15,113 nucleotides of DNA, taken from NCBI GenBank assembly GCA_937892735.1, contig CALBGL010000046.1:1-15113 (forward strand), given 5' to 3'. The notes below the pieces were generated by a model. The model had not been told where the DNA came from. It did no database searches and saw only the letters and a program-made list of their open reading frames with translations. This document shows, piece after piece, positions 1 through 7,289 of the stretch (position 1 is the first letter of the stretch; each line of letters starts with the position of its first letter). This DNA is from an uncultured Clostridia bacterium. GTDB lineage: Bacteria > Bacillota > Clostridia > Lachnospirales > Bianqueaceae. The position numbers and the translations under genes were made by a program.

Positions 1-203
1 AGGAGTGGTTGGCGCCTGTGGAAATCACCATGTATCCGTTGAACAGTGATGATGAAGGATTCATTATGTATAAAAACTATCATATAGGCTCTAATGATGA
101 AATCTATTACAACCTATGGAGATTTCCCTATGACGGCGGAGAAGCGCAACTATTGGTAGATAAATGCTTTTATTGGAAGACGGGAAATGAGGTCGCTTCT
201 TAA
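1..203 (+). CDS. 3' end of a third tandem lipoprotein paralogue (partial)
   Basis: The reading frame is open from the window edge to a TAA at 201-203 and encodes the last 66 or so residues of a protein that starts outside the window. The TTG at 9 is not a real start, because the frame continues upstream through Glu-Trp codons matching the next gene. The segment aligns end to end with the C terminus of the next gene: shared EWLAPVEITMYPLNSDDEGF, then NLW-FPYDGGE-QLLVD and WKTGNE. It ends 30 bp before that gene starts. It is therefore the tail of an upstream paralogue in the same orientation. Function is unknown. The FPYDGG segment recalls a repeat blade of beta-propeller proteins, but that is inference. 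Confidence 0.85.
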   Translation, partial: EWLAPVEITMYPLNSDDEGFIMYKNYHIGSNDEIYYNLWRFPYDGGEAQLLVDKCFYWKTGNEVAS

Positions 204-233
204 GAATAAGAACGTATAGAGGAGGGAACGAGG

Positions 234-1424
234 ATGAAACGATATATTGCGTTCCTCTTATGTATGCTTATATGTGCAGGTTGTGCATCCTCCAATGAAA
301 GACCGATGGAAATCGAAATGGATCTATCTCAGATCCATTTCGATACCTCAGAAAAGGACGTGGATCTGTCATATATGATGTCAAAAGGACAATGCTATTT
401 TTATAACGGAATATATTATATTTTGCACTGGGGAGATTCCTGGATCTATTATTATGATGAAGCCAATGAAAGCTTTGGGAAGCTATGTGGCCGGCCGGAG
501 TGTGAACACAAGGGGAATGGATGTAATGCCTATGTATCAGGAATCGGAAATGTGCAGGTATATGAAGATCAATTGTATTTTGTAGTTGGAGCCAGTGTAC
601 TGACGCGAATGGAACTGGATGGGATGAATCGGGAGACTGTAAGGACAATCAATAATTTAGCAGGAACCAATGGTAGCTGGGTGATACATCGAGACAAGAT
701 ATATACGCAGGTATGGAAACCAGTGGTAGAGAATGGAGTACAGTACGATGATCTGTATATCTACGAGTTCGACCTGTATTCCCAGGAAGAGGGAAAACAA
801 CTGTTTTACCAAAGATATAGTAATTTAATGGATGTGATGTGGAAGTTCAGAGGTGATTATGCATATTTTTTTGTAGAAGAGTTGTTACCAGAAACGGAGG
901 AATTTACGCAAACATTTTACTTATATGATATGAATCAAGAACAGTTTGCGCAGATTTTGTATGAAGAACATTGTTATGGGGGAATGCAAGATTTTTATCC
1001 GAAAGAAAAAGAAATACTGATCTTAGATAAAGAAAACACAAAAATGAGGTTACGTCAATATAATATTGTATCTGGTGAAGAGAAGGTACTATTCCGTATA
1101 GAAGCCAATGGCTTTATGGGTGTATTCTCGAGAAACATGGACAAGATCTTGGAGTATGAATTCGAATCAAATCCGGAAGGAAGACGGATACGCTTACTGA
1201 ACATGGAAGGAGAAGTGGAGAAGGAGTGGTTGGCGCCTGTGGAAATCACCATGTATCCGTTGAACAGTGATGATGAGGGATTCATGTTAGAGAAGAATTA
1301 CGTGTTGGGAAGTGACGGGGGAACCTATTATAATCTATGGAAATTCCCCTATGATGGTGGAGAATCACAACTGTTGGTAGATACACACTTGGATTGGAAG
1401 ACGGGAAATGAAATCATTCCGTAA
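234..1424 (+). CDS. Predicted lipoprotein of unknown function, tandem paralogue with CxxxxCxHxxxxC motif
   Basis: A 396-residue protein with a short basic N terminus, a hydrophobic stretch and a lipobox ending at Cys17 (ICAGC), so it is probably a lipoprotein on the outer face of the membrane. The start ATG follows GGAGGGAACGAGG. The body has no membrane segments. It is rich in Tyr, Trp, Asp and Gly, with short recurring phrases (YYYDEAN, LYIYEFDLY, NLWKFPYDGG), as expected of a beta-propeller-like fold; that fold is inference. Residues 85-97 carry Cys85-x4-Cys90-x-His92-x4-Cys97 followed by NAY, and the same spacing occurs in the next gene. The set could bind a metal or form disulfides. By eye the gene is more AT-rich than the genes to its right. 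I do not recognise a characterised homologue. The function could be sensing, carbohydrate binding or cell-envelope work. Confidence 0.85.
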   Translation: MKRYIAFLLCMLICAGCASSNERPMEIEMDLSQIHFDTSEKDVDLSYMMSKGQCYFYNGIYYILHWGDSWIYYYDEANESFGKLCGRPECEHKGNGCNAYVSGIGNVQVYEDQLYFVVGASVLTRMELDGMNRETVRTINNLAGTNGSWVIHRDKIYTQVWKPVVENGVQYDDLYIYEFDLYSQEEGKQLFYQRYSNLMDVMWKFRGDYAYFFVEELLPETEEFTQTFYLYDMNQEQFAQILYEEHCYGGMQDFYPKEKEILILDKENTKMRLRQYNIVSGEEKVLFRIEANGFMGVFSRNMDKILEYEFESNPEGRRIRLLNMEGEVEKEWLAPVEITMYPLNSDDEGFMLEKNYVLGSDGGTYYNLWKFPYDGGESQLLVDTHLDWKTGNEIIP

Positions 1425-1445
1425 AGAGAAAGGAGCGATGGAAGG

Positions 1446-2675
1446 ATGAAAAAAATGTGGTGGGCAATCGCGGTCTGTATGTGCTGCTTGTTCATGAGCG
1501 CCTGTGGCGATGGGCAGGATCTGATCTTGCAGGAGGAATTTCGTACGCAGGAGTATCTGCCAGACTATGATGTACAGATGCAGTATCAGCCAGATACAGC
1601 GACAGGAATATGTCGGATCGGAGATACATATTATTTTTCTTGCTACCCTTCAACGTATTTCTATTTCTATGAAATAGAAGAGGGAACAGGAGGGAAGCTG
1701 TGCGCGAAACCGGAATGTACGCATGATACCAAGGATTGCAATGCGTATATAGGAGATCTTGCCAGTCCGAGCGGTTATTATGGAGGAACACTGCAGGCAT
1801 ATGATGGGATGCTCTATTATATTGGCGAGGCAGGAACACTGTACCGGATGAAGCCGGATGGAACCGAGAAGGCACCGGTGATGAAAGTCGAAACCGGAAA
1901 TGGGGACATTCGGCTGGCTCTTCATCGAGGATATGCTTATGTATTGAGAAGGGACGATCAGATCGCGGGAGCGCAGACCAAGAACATCCTGACGATACAG
2001 CGGTATATCCTGGGCGATGAGGAAAGCAAGACAGAACTATTTCATCAGGAATCCACGGGAGGGATCCTTTCGTCCGAATGGATTTTCCATGCGAACGAGA
2101 TGTTCCTCTTACTGGAAGACAAAGAAGGCCCGATCATAACCAGGAATGGGTTTTACCGTTTCGATTTGGCGGACGGGACAGTGGAAACGCGGAGTGAGGA
2201 GGAAAATCCGGCGTGGCGTATGCGGGATATCAAGGCATCCACGGATGGTTTTGTGCTATCGAGCAGAAATGAGGCCGAGGGAATGTTCCGCGTATCAAAG
2301 TATGCATATGAAACGGGAGAATGGACGGAACAATTCCAGATTGCGGAACCGGAAATTTCAAGTATGTTGAGTATAATGGAAGACGAGTATATCCTGTATA
2401 AGTATTATTATCATTTCGAGGGCGTGGATCCTACGTATACGCTGTTGGACGCGTCAGGGCAAGTCGTTCTGGAGGGGAGTATTCCGGCGGAGAAGGGCGA
2501 ATATCGAGTGAATATCAGTGATTATGGATGGGATGATCACGGCTGTCTTCTCGTAATGGATGAGATGCGGGAGGCAGAAGCCCATGAATACGAACAGTTT
2601 TTGAAATGGCTCTGGGTATCTCCGGATGGAGAAGCACAATTCTTCTTTGCGGTGCCGCAGGAAGATCTGAGTTAA
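1446..2675 (+). CDS. Predicted lipoprotein of unknown function, second complete paralogue
   Basis: A 409-residue paralogue of the preceding gene, starting 21 bp after its stop, so the two are probably co-transcribed. The N terminus has a hydrophobic signal and a lipobox ending at Cys20 (FMSAC). The shared core is recognisable at residues 84-100: GKLC-KPEC-H-CNAY, with Cys86, Cys91, His93 and Cys98 in the same C-x4-C-x-H-x4-C spacing. Tyr- and Asp-rich repeats with phrases such as LYRMKPDG, YRFDLADG and YTLLDASG suggest propeller-like blades. The C terminus has diverged and lacks the FPYDGG ending of its neighbours. An AGGA-type ribosome binding site lies just before the ATG. The gene is followed by a hairpin terminator. 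The function is not known. Confidence 0.85.
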   Translation: MKKMWWAIAVCMCCLFMSACGDGQDLILQEEFRTQEYLPDYDVQMQYQPDTATGICRIGDTYYFSCYPSTYFYFYEIEEGTGGKLCAKPECTHDTKDCNAYIGDLASPSGYYGGTLQAYDGMLYYIGEAGTLYRMKPDGTEKAPVMKVETGNGDIRLALHRGYAYVLRRDDQIAGAQTKNILTIQRYILGDEESKTELFHQESTGGILSSEWIFHANEMFLLLEDKEGPIITRNGFYRFDLADGTVETRSEEENPAWRMRDIKASTDGFVLSSRNEAEGMFRVSKYAYETGEWTEQFQIAEPEISSMLSIMEDEYILYKYYYHFEGVDPTYTLLDASGQVVLEGSIPAEKGEYRVNISDYGWDDHGCLLVMDEMREAEAHEYEQFLKWLWVSPDGEAQFFFAVPQEDLS

Positions 2676-2691
2676 AAAAAGAATATACAGG

Positions 2692-2734
2692 AACCTCCTT
2701 TCGGGTATGCGGGATATCCGAGAGGAGGTTTTTT
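2692..2734 (+). terminator. Rho-independent terminator of the lipoprotein array
   Basis: AACCTCCTTTCGG at 2692-2704 pairs with CCGAGAGGAGGTT at 2718-2730 (13 bp, one G-T type pair), and the stem runs into TTTTTT at 2729-2734. It lies 16 bp after the stop at 2675. The same hairpin could help end the opposing transcript, whose last gene stops at 2738. On that strand, however, the A-run at 2674-2680 that would give the U-tract is separated from the stem by about 11 bases, so reverse-strand termination would be weaker. Confidence 0.85.
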
Positions 2735-2737
2735 GCA

Positions 2738-3535
2738 TTACTGTCGATGTTTTTCGTATTGTTTGCCGATCCACTGGATCAGGAGATACAGAAGCACAGC
2801 CATGACACAGAGGATGACGATACTGAGGATCACCCAGTTCATGCGGAAGATCTGGCTTCCATAGATAATGAGATAGCCCAGACCGGCCTTAGCAGCCAGA
2901 AATTCTCCGATAATCACACCGATTAGACAAAGGCCGATATTCACCTTGAGGACATTCATCAGAACGGGGATATTGGCCGGAAGCAGGATCTTCGTCAGGA
3001 TATGCCTCTTTTTACCGCCAAAGGAACGGATCAGCGCCAGTTTATCCGGATCCACACATAAAAAACCGTTCAGCATAGTCAGAATGGTGGTGACAATCGT
3101 GAGGGAAATCGAAGTGATCAGAATGGACTTGGTCGTATTGCCGAACCAGACGATAAGAATAGGAGCTAAGGCGGATTTAGGCAGACTATTGAGCGCGATC
3201 CAGTAGGGTTCGCTGATTTCGCGGCTCAGCGGGCACCACCATAGGAGCACGGCAATCGCAAGACCCAGCAGCGTACTGATTAGGAAACTAACTAGGGTCT
3301 CATAGAGGGTAATGCCCGTATGCAAGAAGATGGAACCATCTCCGATCATATCCAACAAGGTCGTCCATAATGCGGAAGGGGAGGAGAAGATAAAGGTATC
3401 TAATAGACCGATACGAGCCGAGACCTCCCATACCAGCAGAAAAATGACTAGGACGGCTACGCGGCCAAAAGTGACCAGACGCATGCGGCGGCGGACAGCG
3501 CGCAAATATTGCGCGCGAGGTGTGAGATCATGCAT
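2738..3535 (-). CDS. ABC importer permease, SsuC/TauC/NrtB type (nitrate/sulfonate/taurine-like)
   Basis: A 265-residue inner-membrane permease of a binding-protein-dependent importer. Five or six hydrophobic segments are visible, from about residue 25 to the C terminus. The cytoplasmic EAA-type loop reads ALIRSFGGKKRHILTKILLP at about residues 167-186; its Gly and the ILxKILLP end dock on the ATPase. The start ATG is preceded by GGAAGGAGG at good spacing and overlaps the end of the ATPase gene by 8 nt, which points to translational coupling. The family imports small organic anions or precursors such as sulfonates, taurine, nitrate or hydroxymethylpyrimidine. The substrate cannot be fixed from this sequence. 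No binding-protein gene is adjacent, but one of the right class lies at 12004-13005. Confidence 0.9.
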   Translation of the reverse strand: MHDLTPRAQYLRAVRRRMRLVTFGRVAVLVIFLLVWEVSARIGLLDTFIFSSPSALWTTLLDMIGDGSIFLHTGITLYETLVSFLISTLLGLAIAVLLWWCPLSREISEPYWIALNSLPKSALAPILIVWFGNTTKSILITSISLTIVTTILTMLNGFLCVDPDKLALIRSFGGKKRHILTKILLPANIPVLMNVLKVNIGLCLIGVIIGEFLAAKAGLGYLIIYGSQIFRMNWVILSIVILCVMAVLLYLLIQWIGKQYEKHRQ

Positions 3536-4295
3536 GGGTTTCGCCTCCTTCCTGTGTCATCGCCTGCCAAATTTCCTGGAAATAGGTCTGAAAGGCAGGC
3601 AGATTTCGTACGGACAGCGGAGTACGGTCAGCGCCAAAGTCCATCGGAAGATCCTGCAGAATGCGACCGGGACGAGCCGACAGCACGAGGACGCGATCTC
3701 CCAGACTGATGGCTTCGGAAATATCGTGAGTGACCAGAACCGCTGTCTTACCGGTTTGACGGAGGATTCGCCAGATCTCGTCGGAAACAGACAGGCGAGT
3801 CTGATAATCTAATGCGGAAAAGGGTTCGTCCAGAAGCAAAAGTTCTGGTTTCAGCGCCAGCGTTCTCACCAGCGCTGCCCGCTGCCGCATACCGCCGGAA
3901 AGCTGAGAGGGCCTGTGAGAAAGAAAATCTCCCAGACCATATTGCGTCAGGAGTTGTTTCACATAGTCTTTCGTCTGCGCGGTCAGTTCTCCGCGGATTT
4001 CCAATCCGAGACAGGCATTTGCCAGGATTGTGCGCCATTCCAGAAGTTGATCTCGCTGGAACATGTAACCGATGGGGCGCGGCGAATCCGTACCCAGCGA
4101 GATGGTTCCGGATTCGGGGGTGATCAATCCCGCGATCATGGATAGAAGCGTGGACTTGCCGCAGCCGGAGGGTCCCACAATACTGACAAATTCCCCCGGC
4201 TCTACGCGGAAGCTGACCCGCGTGAGGGCCGGAGTATCCGCCTCCCGCGTATGATAGGTGTAACACAAATCGTGAACAGAAAGTAAGCTAGCCAC
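3528..4295 (-). CDS. ABC importer ATP-binding protein, SsuB/TauB/NrtD type
   Basis: A 255-residue ATPase that would power the permease encoded just downstream. All nucleotide-binding motifs are intact: Walker A GPSGCGKST (41-49), Q-loop MFQRDQ (about 78-83), signature LSGGMRQR (132-139), Walker B LLLLDEP (152-158) with the D-loop SALD, and the H-loop VTHD (188-191). I chose the GTG at 4295 because GGAGG lies 7 nt before it and the protein then begins just before the first beta strand (LLSVHDLCYTY). A longer frame to 4406 exists, but it would overlap the preceding permease gene and has no family match. The start is 64 bp after the end of the BceB-like gene, so read-through from the Bce operon is possible. 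Confidence 0.9.
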   Translation of the reverse strand: MASLLSVHDLCYTYHTREADTPALTRVSFRVEPGEFVSIVGPSGCGKSTLLSMIAGLITPESGTISLGTDSPRPIGYMFQRDQLLEWRTILANACLGLEIRGELTAQTKDYVKQLLTQYGLGDFLSHRPSQLSGGMRQRAALVRTLALKPELLLLDEPFSALDYQTRLSVSDEIWRILRQTGKTAVLVTHDISEAISLGDRVLVLSARPGRILQDLPMDFGADRTPLSVRNLPAFQTYFQEIWQAMTQEGGETHA

Positions 4296-4359
4296 GGCAG
4301 TGCCTCCCTGTACAAATAGAATACTATAGGATATTACAAAGAGACATAAAGTGTGCAGG

Positions 4360-6297
4360 TCAGTCCAAAGGATGCCAGCCTTCCTGGATATTTTTTCGGC
4401 AGCCAATATAAGTCGCCGTCAAGTAGACGCTATAAATCAAAAGAAAAATACCAATAGAGAGGCAGGCATATAGAAATACCTGAATATCAGACACGTAAGG
4501 ACGCATCAGATCATGCAGACATAGAGACGTAAAAACGCTTAGAGGCAACGGCAGCAGCAGAGGAATCCCAAAATAGACCAACAGCTGGTGCCGTAAATAG
4601 CGATCGGTACGTTTCTCAGAAAATCCTAAGTGAGAAAGGATCTGATATCGATACCGATGCTGCAGTGTATCGCTGAGTTGACGAACAGCCAGAATGGCGG
4701 CGCAGGCACAGATCAAGATCATGCCCACATAGAAAAGAGCAAAGACAATCATGAGGAGGTAGGACTGTCCCTCCGCCTGAACGGCTCCCTGCATTCGTAT
4801 GTTGCCATAGAATAAAAAAGAGGGAGCGCCGATGGATTGATGAATATCCAAGAAATCTGTCTCGGTGGTAGGGCGCAGGGTATGAACCGTTAGCGTATAA
4901 TAATCTACGGGATAGTTTGTCGCATAGACGTCCGGAACGACGCAGACATGCTGCGTACCTGGCAATACAGCATCCGTATAGACAGCCTGGCAGGAGAGAG
5001 TTCCTTTTTTTAGCGTGAGATCTGGCAGAGGCTCCTTCAGATATGCCGGCACATTTTCCAGTGTGGTCAGGGCATACTGGTCAGTTTCCAAAGAGATAGG
5101 GTCCAGTCCTTTCATTCTGCGCAGCGCGTTGTAGTCTGAGAGCGTGACCAGAATATCGTTTGGGTCATAATTAAAGCGGATCAGTGGCAGGGACATGAAA
5201 TAGTCGCGCAGTGCATGGGAATCGCTGATATATGTGGGGTATACATGCTCGTCTGCAATCCCCAGCTCCTCCTCCAGATAGGGCCGATAGGAGGAGAAAT
5301 CACGATCCGGGGAATAGATGACCACATCATAGGGAACGATATAGGTCTTTTGAATGTCAAATACGGTCTTAAGCTCCCATCCTGCCTGCAGTGAAGTGAG
5401 AATGAGCATAAATAGCATAGCCAGTGTGCCTAGCGTGGTTCCCATAGCGCTTAGACGGGCCGAAAGGCTTCGTAATAAGATCAGACGATCCTTTCTATAC
5501 GCAAAGGAAGTACGGCGCAGCAGCCATTGAACAATCAAAGCGGAAAGATTGGCATAAAAAAGATAGAGCCCTAAAACCAGGCAGACTAAGGACACGATCA
5601 AATCCCGGCCCATATACGCGTTGGTCAGTGTACAGGTATCCTGTACTTTCATACAGCCGAAAATGAGCAGAATCAGAGAAAGCAAAAACAGGAGCAGATT
5701 ACGCAGACGAGAACGCCGATTTGGTGCACTGTCATGAATACCTTGCAGGAGTTCTCGGATGTTTGTCTTGCGCAACCGCAGACTCCTGCGTACCGTGGCA
5801 AAAAAGTAGATCAGCAGGATATACAGAAAAGTAACGGCCAAAGCCCAGGGAGAGAAAGTCAGGACGATCTCATAGGGCATTGCGAAGACATAGGTGATCA
5901 GACTGATTAAAAGTTGATAGATGCCAGTTCCAATGAAGAGACTCAAAAGAAGGGCCAGACACCCCAATATGACATTTTCTAACAGAAAGAGAAGCGCGAT
6001 GGAAGAACGTTTAATGCCCATAAGCATATAGAGGCCCAGTTCTCGGCTGCGTTTGGAGAGGATAAAGCCCGTCATGTAGGATACCAGCCACCCCAGAATG
6101 AAGATCACTAAAATAGAAAGCAGGATGATCATCAGGACGACATCGGCGCTTCGCGTATTGAGCGTACGAAAATCCTGTGAGAAGACGAGGGTATTAAAAG
6201 CGTATACCAGCGCGAAGGAAAAAGATACCGTCAACAGATAGATCAGATAATCCCGCGCATTTCTGAGCGCGCCGCGCCATGCCATTTTAAGGAGCAT
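4360..6297 (-). CDS. BceB-type permease of a peptide-antibiotic detoxification/sensing ABC transporter
   Basis: A 645-residue FtsX-superfamily permease, matching the usual BceB length of about 650. The layout is classic. There is an N-terminal membrane helix, then further helices with cytoplasmic motifs (SKRSRELGLYMLMGIKR, about residues 77-93). A large extracellular domain lies between roughly residues 320 and 500, and the final helices carry a second FtsX-like region (QLSDTLQHRYRYQILSHLGFS). In this family the large domain recognises lipid II-cycle peptide antibiotics such as bacitracin, and the permease also binds and activates the partner kinase. The ATG at 6297 is preferred because GGGAGGTGAT lies just upstream; the GTG at 6309 is inside that site. 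The gene overlaps the ATPase gene by 11 nt. The actual drug cannot be told. Confidence 0.9.
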   Translation of the reverse strand: MLLKMAWRGALRNARDYLIYLLTVSFSFALVYAFNTLVFSQDFRTLNTRSADVVLMIILLSILVIFILGWLVSYMTGFILSKRSRELGLYMLMGIKRSSIALLFLLENVILGCLALLLSLFIGTGIYQLLISLITYVFAMPYEIVLTFSPWALAVTFLYILLIYFFATVRRSLRLRKTNIRELLQGIHDSAPNRRSRLRNLLLFLLSLILLIFGCMKVQDTCTLTNAYMGRDLIVSLVCLVLGLYLFYANLSALIVQWLLRRTSFAYRKDRLILLRSLSARLSAMGTTLGTLAMLFMLILTSLQAGWELKTVFDIQKTYIVPYDVVIYSPDRDFSSYRPYLEEELGIADEHVYPTYISDSHALRDYFMSLPLIRFNYDPNDILVTLSDYNALRRMKGLDPISLETDQYALTTLENVPAYLKEPLPDLTLKKGTLSCQAVYTDAVLPGTQHVCVVPDVYATNYPVDYYTLTVHTLRPTTETDFLDIHQSIGAPSFLFYGNIRMQGAVQAEGQSYLLMIVFALFYVGMILICACAAILAVRQLSDTLQHRYRYQILSHLGFSEKRTDRYLRHQLLVYFGIPLLLPLPLSVFTSLCLHDLMRPYVSDIQVFLYACLSIGIFLLIYSVYLTATYIGCRKNIQEGWHPLD

Positions 6298-7051
6298 CCG
6301 GCAGATCACCTCCCAAGAGCGTTACGATGTTCAAAATTTCATGAAAGAATGTCAGACGGCTTTTTTCACCTCGACGCAGTTCATTGAAAATTCGTCCATC
6401 TCGCAGAAAAAGAATTCTGCGGCAGTAACTGGCAGAAAAAAGATCGTGCGTGACCATCAGAATGGTGGCGCCCATCTGCTCGTTCATATCCAGGAAGTTT
6501 TCCAGAAGAAGCCGGGCGGAGCGAGAGTCCAGCGCGCCGGTAGGTTCATCCGCCAGGATAAGCCGTGGGTGCTGAATCAACGCTCGGGCGCAGGCACATC
6601 GCTGGCGCTGACCTCCGGAGACTTCATAGGGAAATTTGGATACAATATCTTCGATTCCCAGACGGAGAGCTATGCTGTGTACAAGTTTCTGGACGTCCTT
6701 AGGAGATTCTCCCTGTACGAGAGGCGCCAGCGCGATATTCTCTCCGATGGTCAGGGTATCTAAAAGGTTATAGTCCTGAAAGATAAATCCCAGGTTTTTC
6801 TGGCGGAAAGCGGCCAGACGAGATTCCGGCAGTGCTGTGATATCGACATCATCTAAATAGATATGTCCTGCAGTCACAGTATCAATCGTTGCGATACAAT
6901 TGAGCAGTGTGGTTTTACCGCTGCCGGAAGCGCCCATGATTCCTACAAACTCGCCTTCTTCCACAGAAAAAGAAACCTGATCCAATGCCTTGGTCAAAGC
7001 AGTTTTGGCGCCATAGTATTTTTCGATTTGGTCGATGGTAAGTAGTGCCAT
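6287..7051 (-). CDS. BceA-type ABC transporter ATP-binding protein
   Basis: A 254-residue ATPase, the usual BceA length, that would form the transporter with the BceB-like permease. Motifs are complete: Walker A GASGSGKTT (40-48), Q-loop FIFQDYN (89-95), signature VSGGQRQR (144-151), Walker B LILADEP (164-170) with TGALD, and H-loop VTHD (200-203). The subfamily is the MacB/LolD-like one (GFIFQDYNLLDTLT, ADEPTGALDS), which pairs with FtsX-type permeases. The ATG at 7051 follows AAGGAGATG. The frame is open further upstream to 7108, but that part lies in a repeated leader and is not expected to be translated. The leader holds a direct duplication, a candidate promoter and a candidate regulator box, consistent with inducible expression separate from the kinase and regulator. 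Confidence 0.9.
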   Translation of the reverse strand: MALLTIDQIEKYYGAKTALTKALDQVSFSVEEGEFVGIMGASGSGKTTLLNCIATIDTVTAGHIYLDDVDITALPESRLAAFRQKNLGFIFQDYNLLDTLTIGENIALAPLVQGESPKDVQKLVHSIALRLGIEDIVSKFPYEVSGGQRQRCACARALIQHPRLILADEPTGALDSRSARLLLENFLDMNEQMGATILMVTHDLFSASYCRRILFLRDGRIFNELRRGEKSRLTFFHEILNIVTLLGGDLPDAP

Positions 7052-7072
7052 ATTTTCATCTCCTTCTGGGGC

Positions 7073-7254
7073 GACGCCCGATGGCGGCAAACTCAGGGCG
7101 TGGTTCAATCGTTGTGATATAGAGAGCTGTCAAACCACGCCTAGTATACCACAACCAGATTTCCTTCGGAGTTTGACGCCCGATGGCGGCAAACTCAGGG
7201 CGTGGTTCAATCGTTGTGATATAGAGAGCTGTCAAACCACGCCTAGTATACCAC
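7073..7254. repeat. Exact 80-bp direct duplication in the leader of the BceA-like gene
   Basis: Positions 7073-7152 and 7175-7254 are identical over 80 bp and are separated by a 22-bp spacer (7153-7174), giving a 102-bp period. Each copy carries a 9-bp inverted repeat GGCGTGGTT/AACCACGCC (7097-7105 with 7133-7141; 7199-7207 with 7235-7243). Each also carries the minus-strand extended -10 sequence TGGTATACT, at 7245-7253 in the second copy. Read on the minus strand, both copies are followed by a similar GAAGGA-AT sequence; in the copy next to the gene this is its ribosome binding site. That suggests the whole leader was duplicated once and the spacer then diverged. It does not look like a CRISPR: there are only two units and the repeat is too long. 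Confidence 0.9.
7169..7196 (-). other. 12-bp hairpin with tetraloop at the junction of the repeat copy and its spacer
   Basis: GAGTTTGACGCC (7169-7180) and GGCGGCAAACTC (7185-7196) pair over 12 bp with a single mismatch around a 4-base loop. On the minus-strand transcript the hairpin would sit in the leader upstream of the BceA-like gene. It directly follows the GGCGTGGTT/AACCACGCC stem. The copy nearer the gene lacks the outer half of this stem because the sequence changes past the repeat border. No U-run follows, so it is not an ordinary terminator. A structured leader or a palindromic protein-binding site are both possible. Confidence 0.6.
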
Positions 7255-7273
7255 GTACGCCAGTAGTATGGGA
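7245..7273 (-). promoter_or_regulatory. Candidate activator-dependent promoter of the BceAB-like operon
   Basis: On the minus strand TATACT (7250 to 7245) is preceded by TG at the extended -10 position. Seventeen bases upstream the -35 region is TCCCAT (7273 to 7268), which matches the consensus poorly. A weak -35 beside a strong extended -10, with the regulator box ending only 2 bp upstream, is what an activator-dependent promoter would look like. The second repeat copy has the same -10 element at 7143-7148, but no box upstream of it. Activity is inferred only. Confidence 0.45.
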
Positions 7274-7275
7274 AG

Positions 7276-7289
7276 TTACAATTCTGTTA
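7276..7289. promoter_or_regulatory. Candidate BceR-type response-regulator box at the end of the kinase gene
   Basis: The plus strand reads TTACA-ATTC-TGTTA. The minus strand reads TAACA-GAAT-TGTAA, an exact match to the TNACA-N4-TGTAA inverted repeat described for BceR-like regulators of Firmicutes. It overlaps the stop codon of the kinase gene (7276-7278) and lies just upstream of the predicted -35 region of the BceAB-like promoter, where an activator would be expected. The consensus is recalled family knowledge; binding by this regulator is inference. Confidence 0.55.

Noticed and set aside
1492..1925. Two antisense frames inside the second lipoprotein gene
   Set aside because: They overlap a well-supported plus-strand coding region, have no ribosome binding sites and show no family features.
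4296..4359. A dedicated promoter for the SsuB-like ATPase gene in the 64-bp gap
   Set aside because: A TATAGT-like -10 exists, but the sequence 17 bases upstream (CTTTAT) matches -35 poorly. Co-transcription with the Bce-type genes is equally likely.
7208..7237. TTGACA in the minus strand of each repeat copy as a -35 element
   Set aside because: No acceptable -10 hexamer lies 16-18 bases downstream. The better supported element is the extended -10 TGGTATACT upstream.
7073..7254. The repeated segment as a short CRISPR array
   Set aside because: Only two units exist, each 80 bp with a 22-bp spacer, far from normal repeat and spacer sizes, and no cas gene is nearby.
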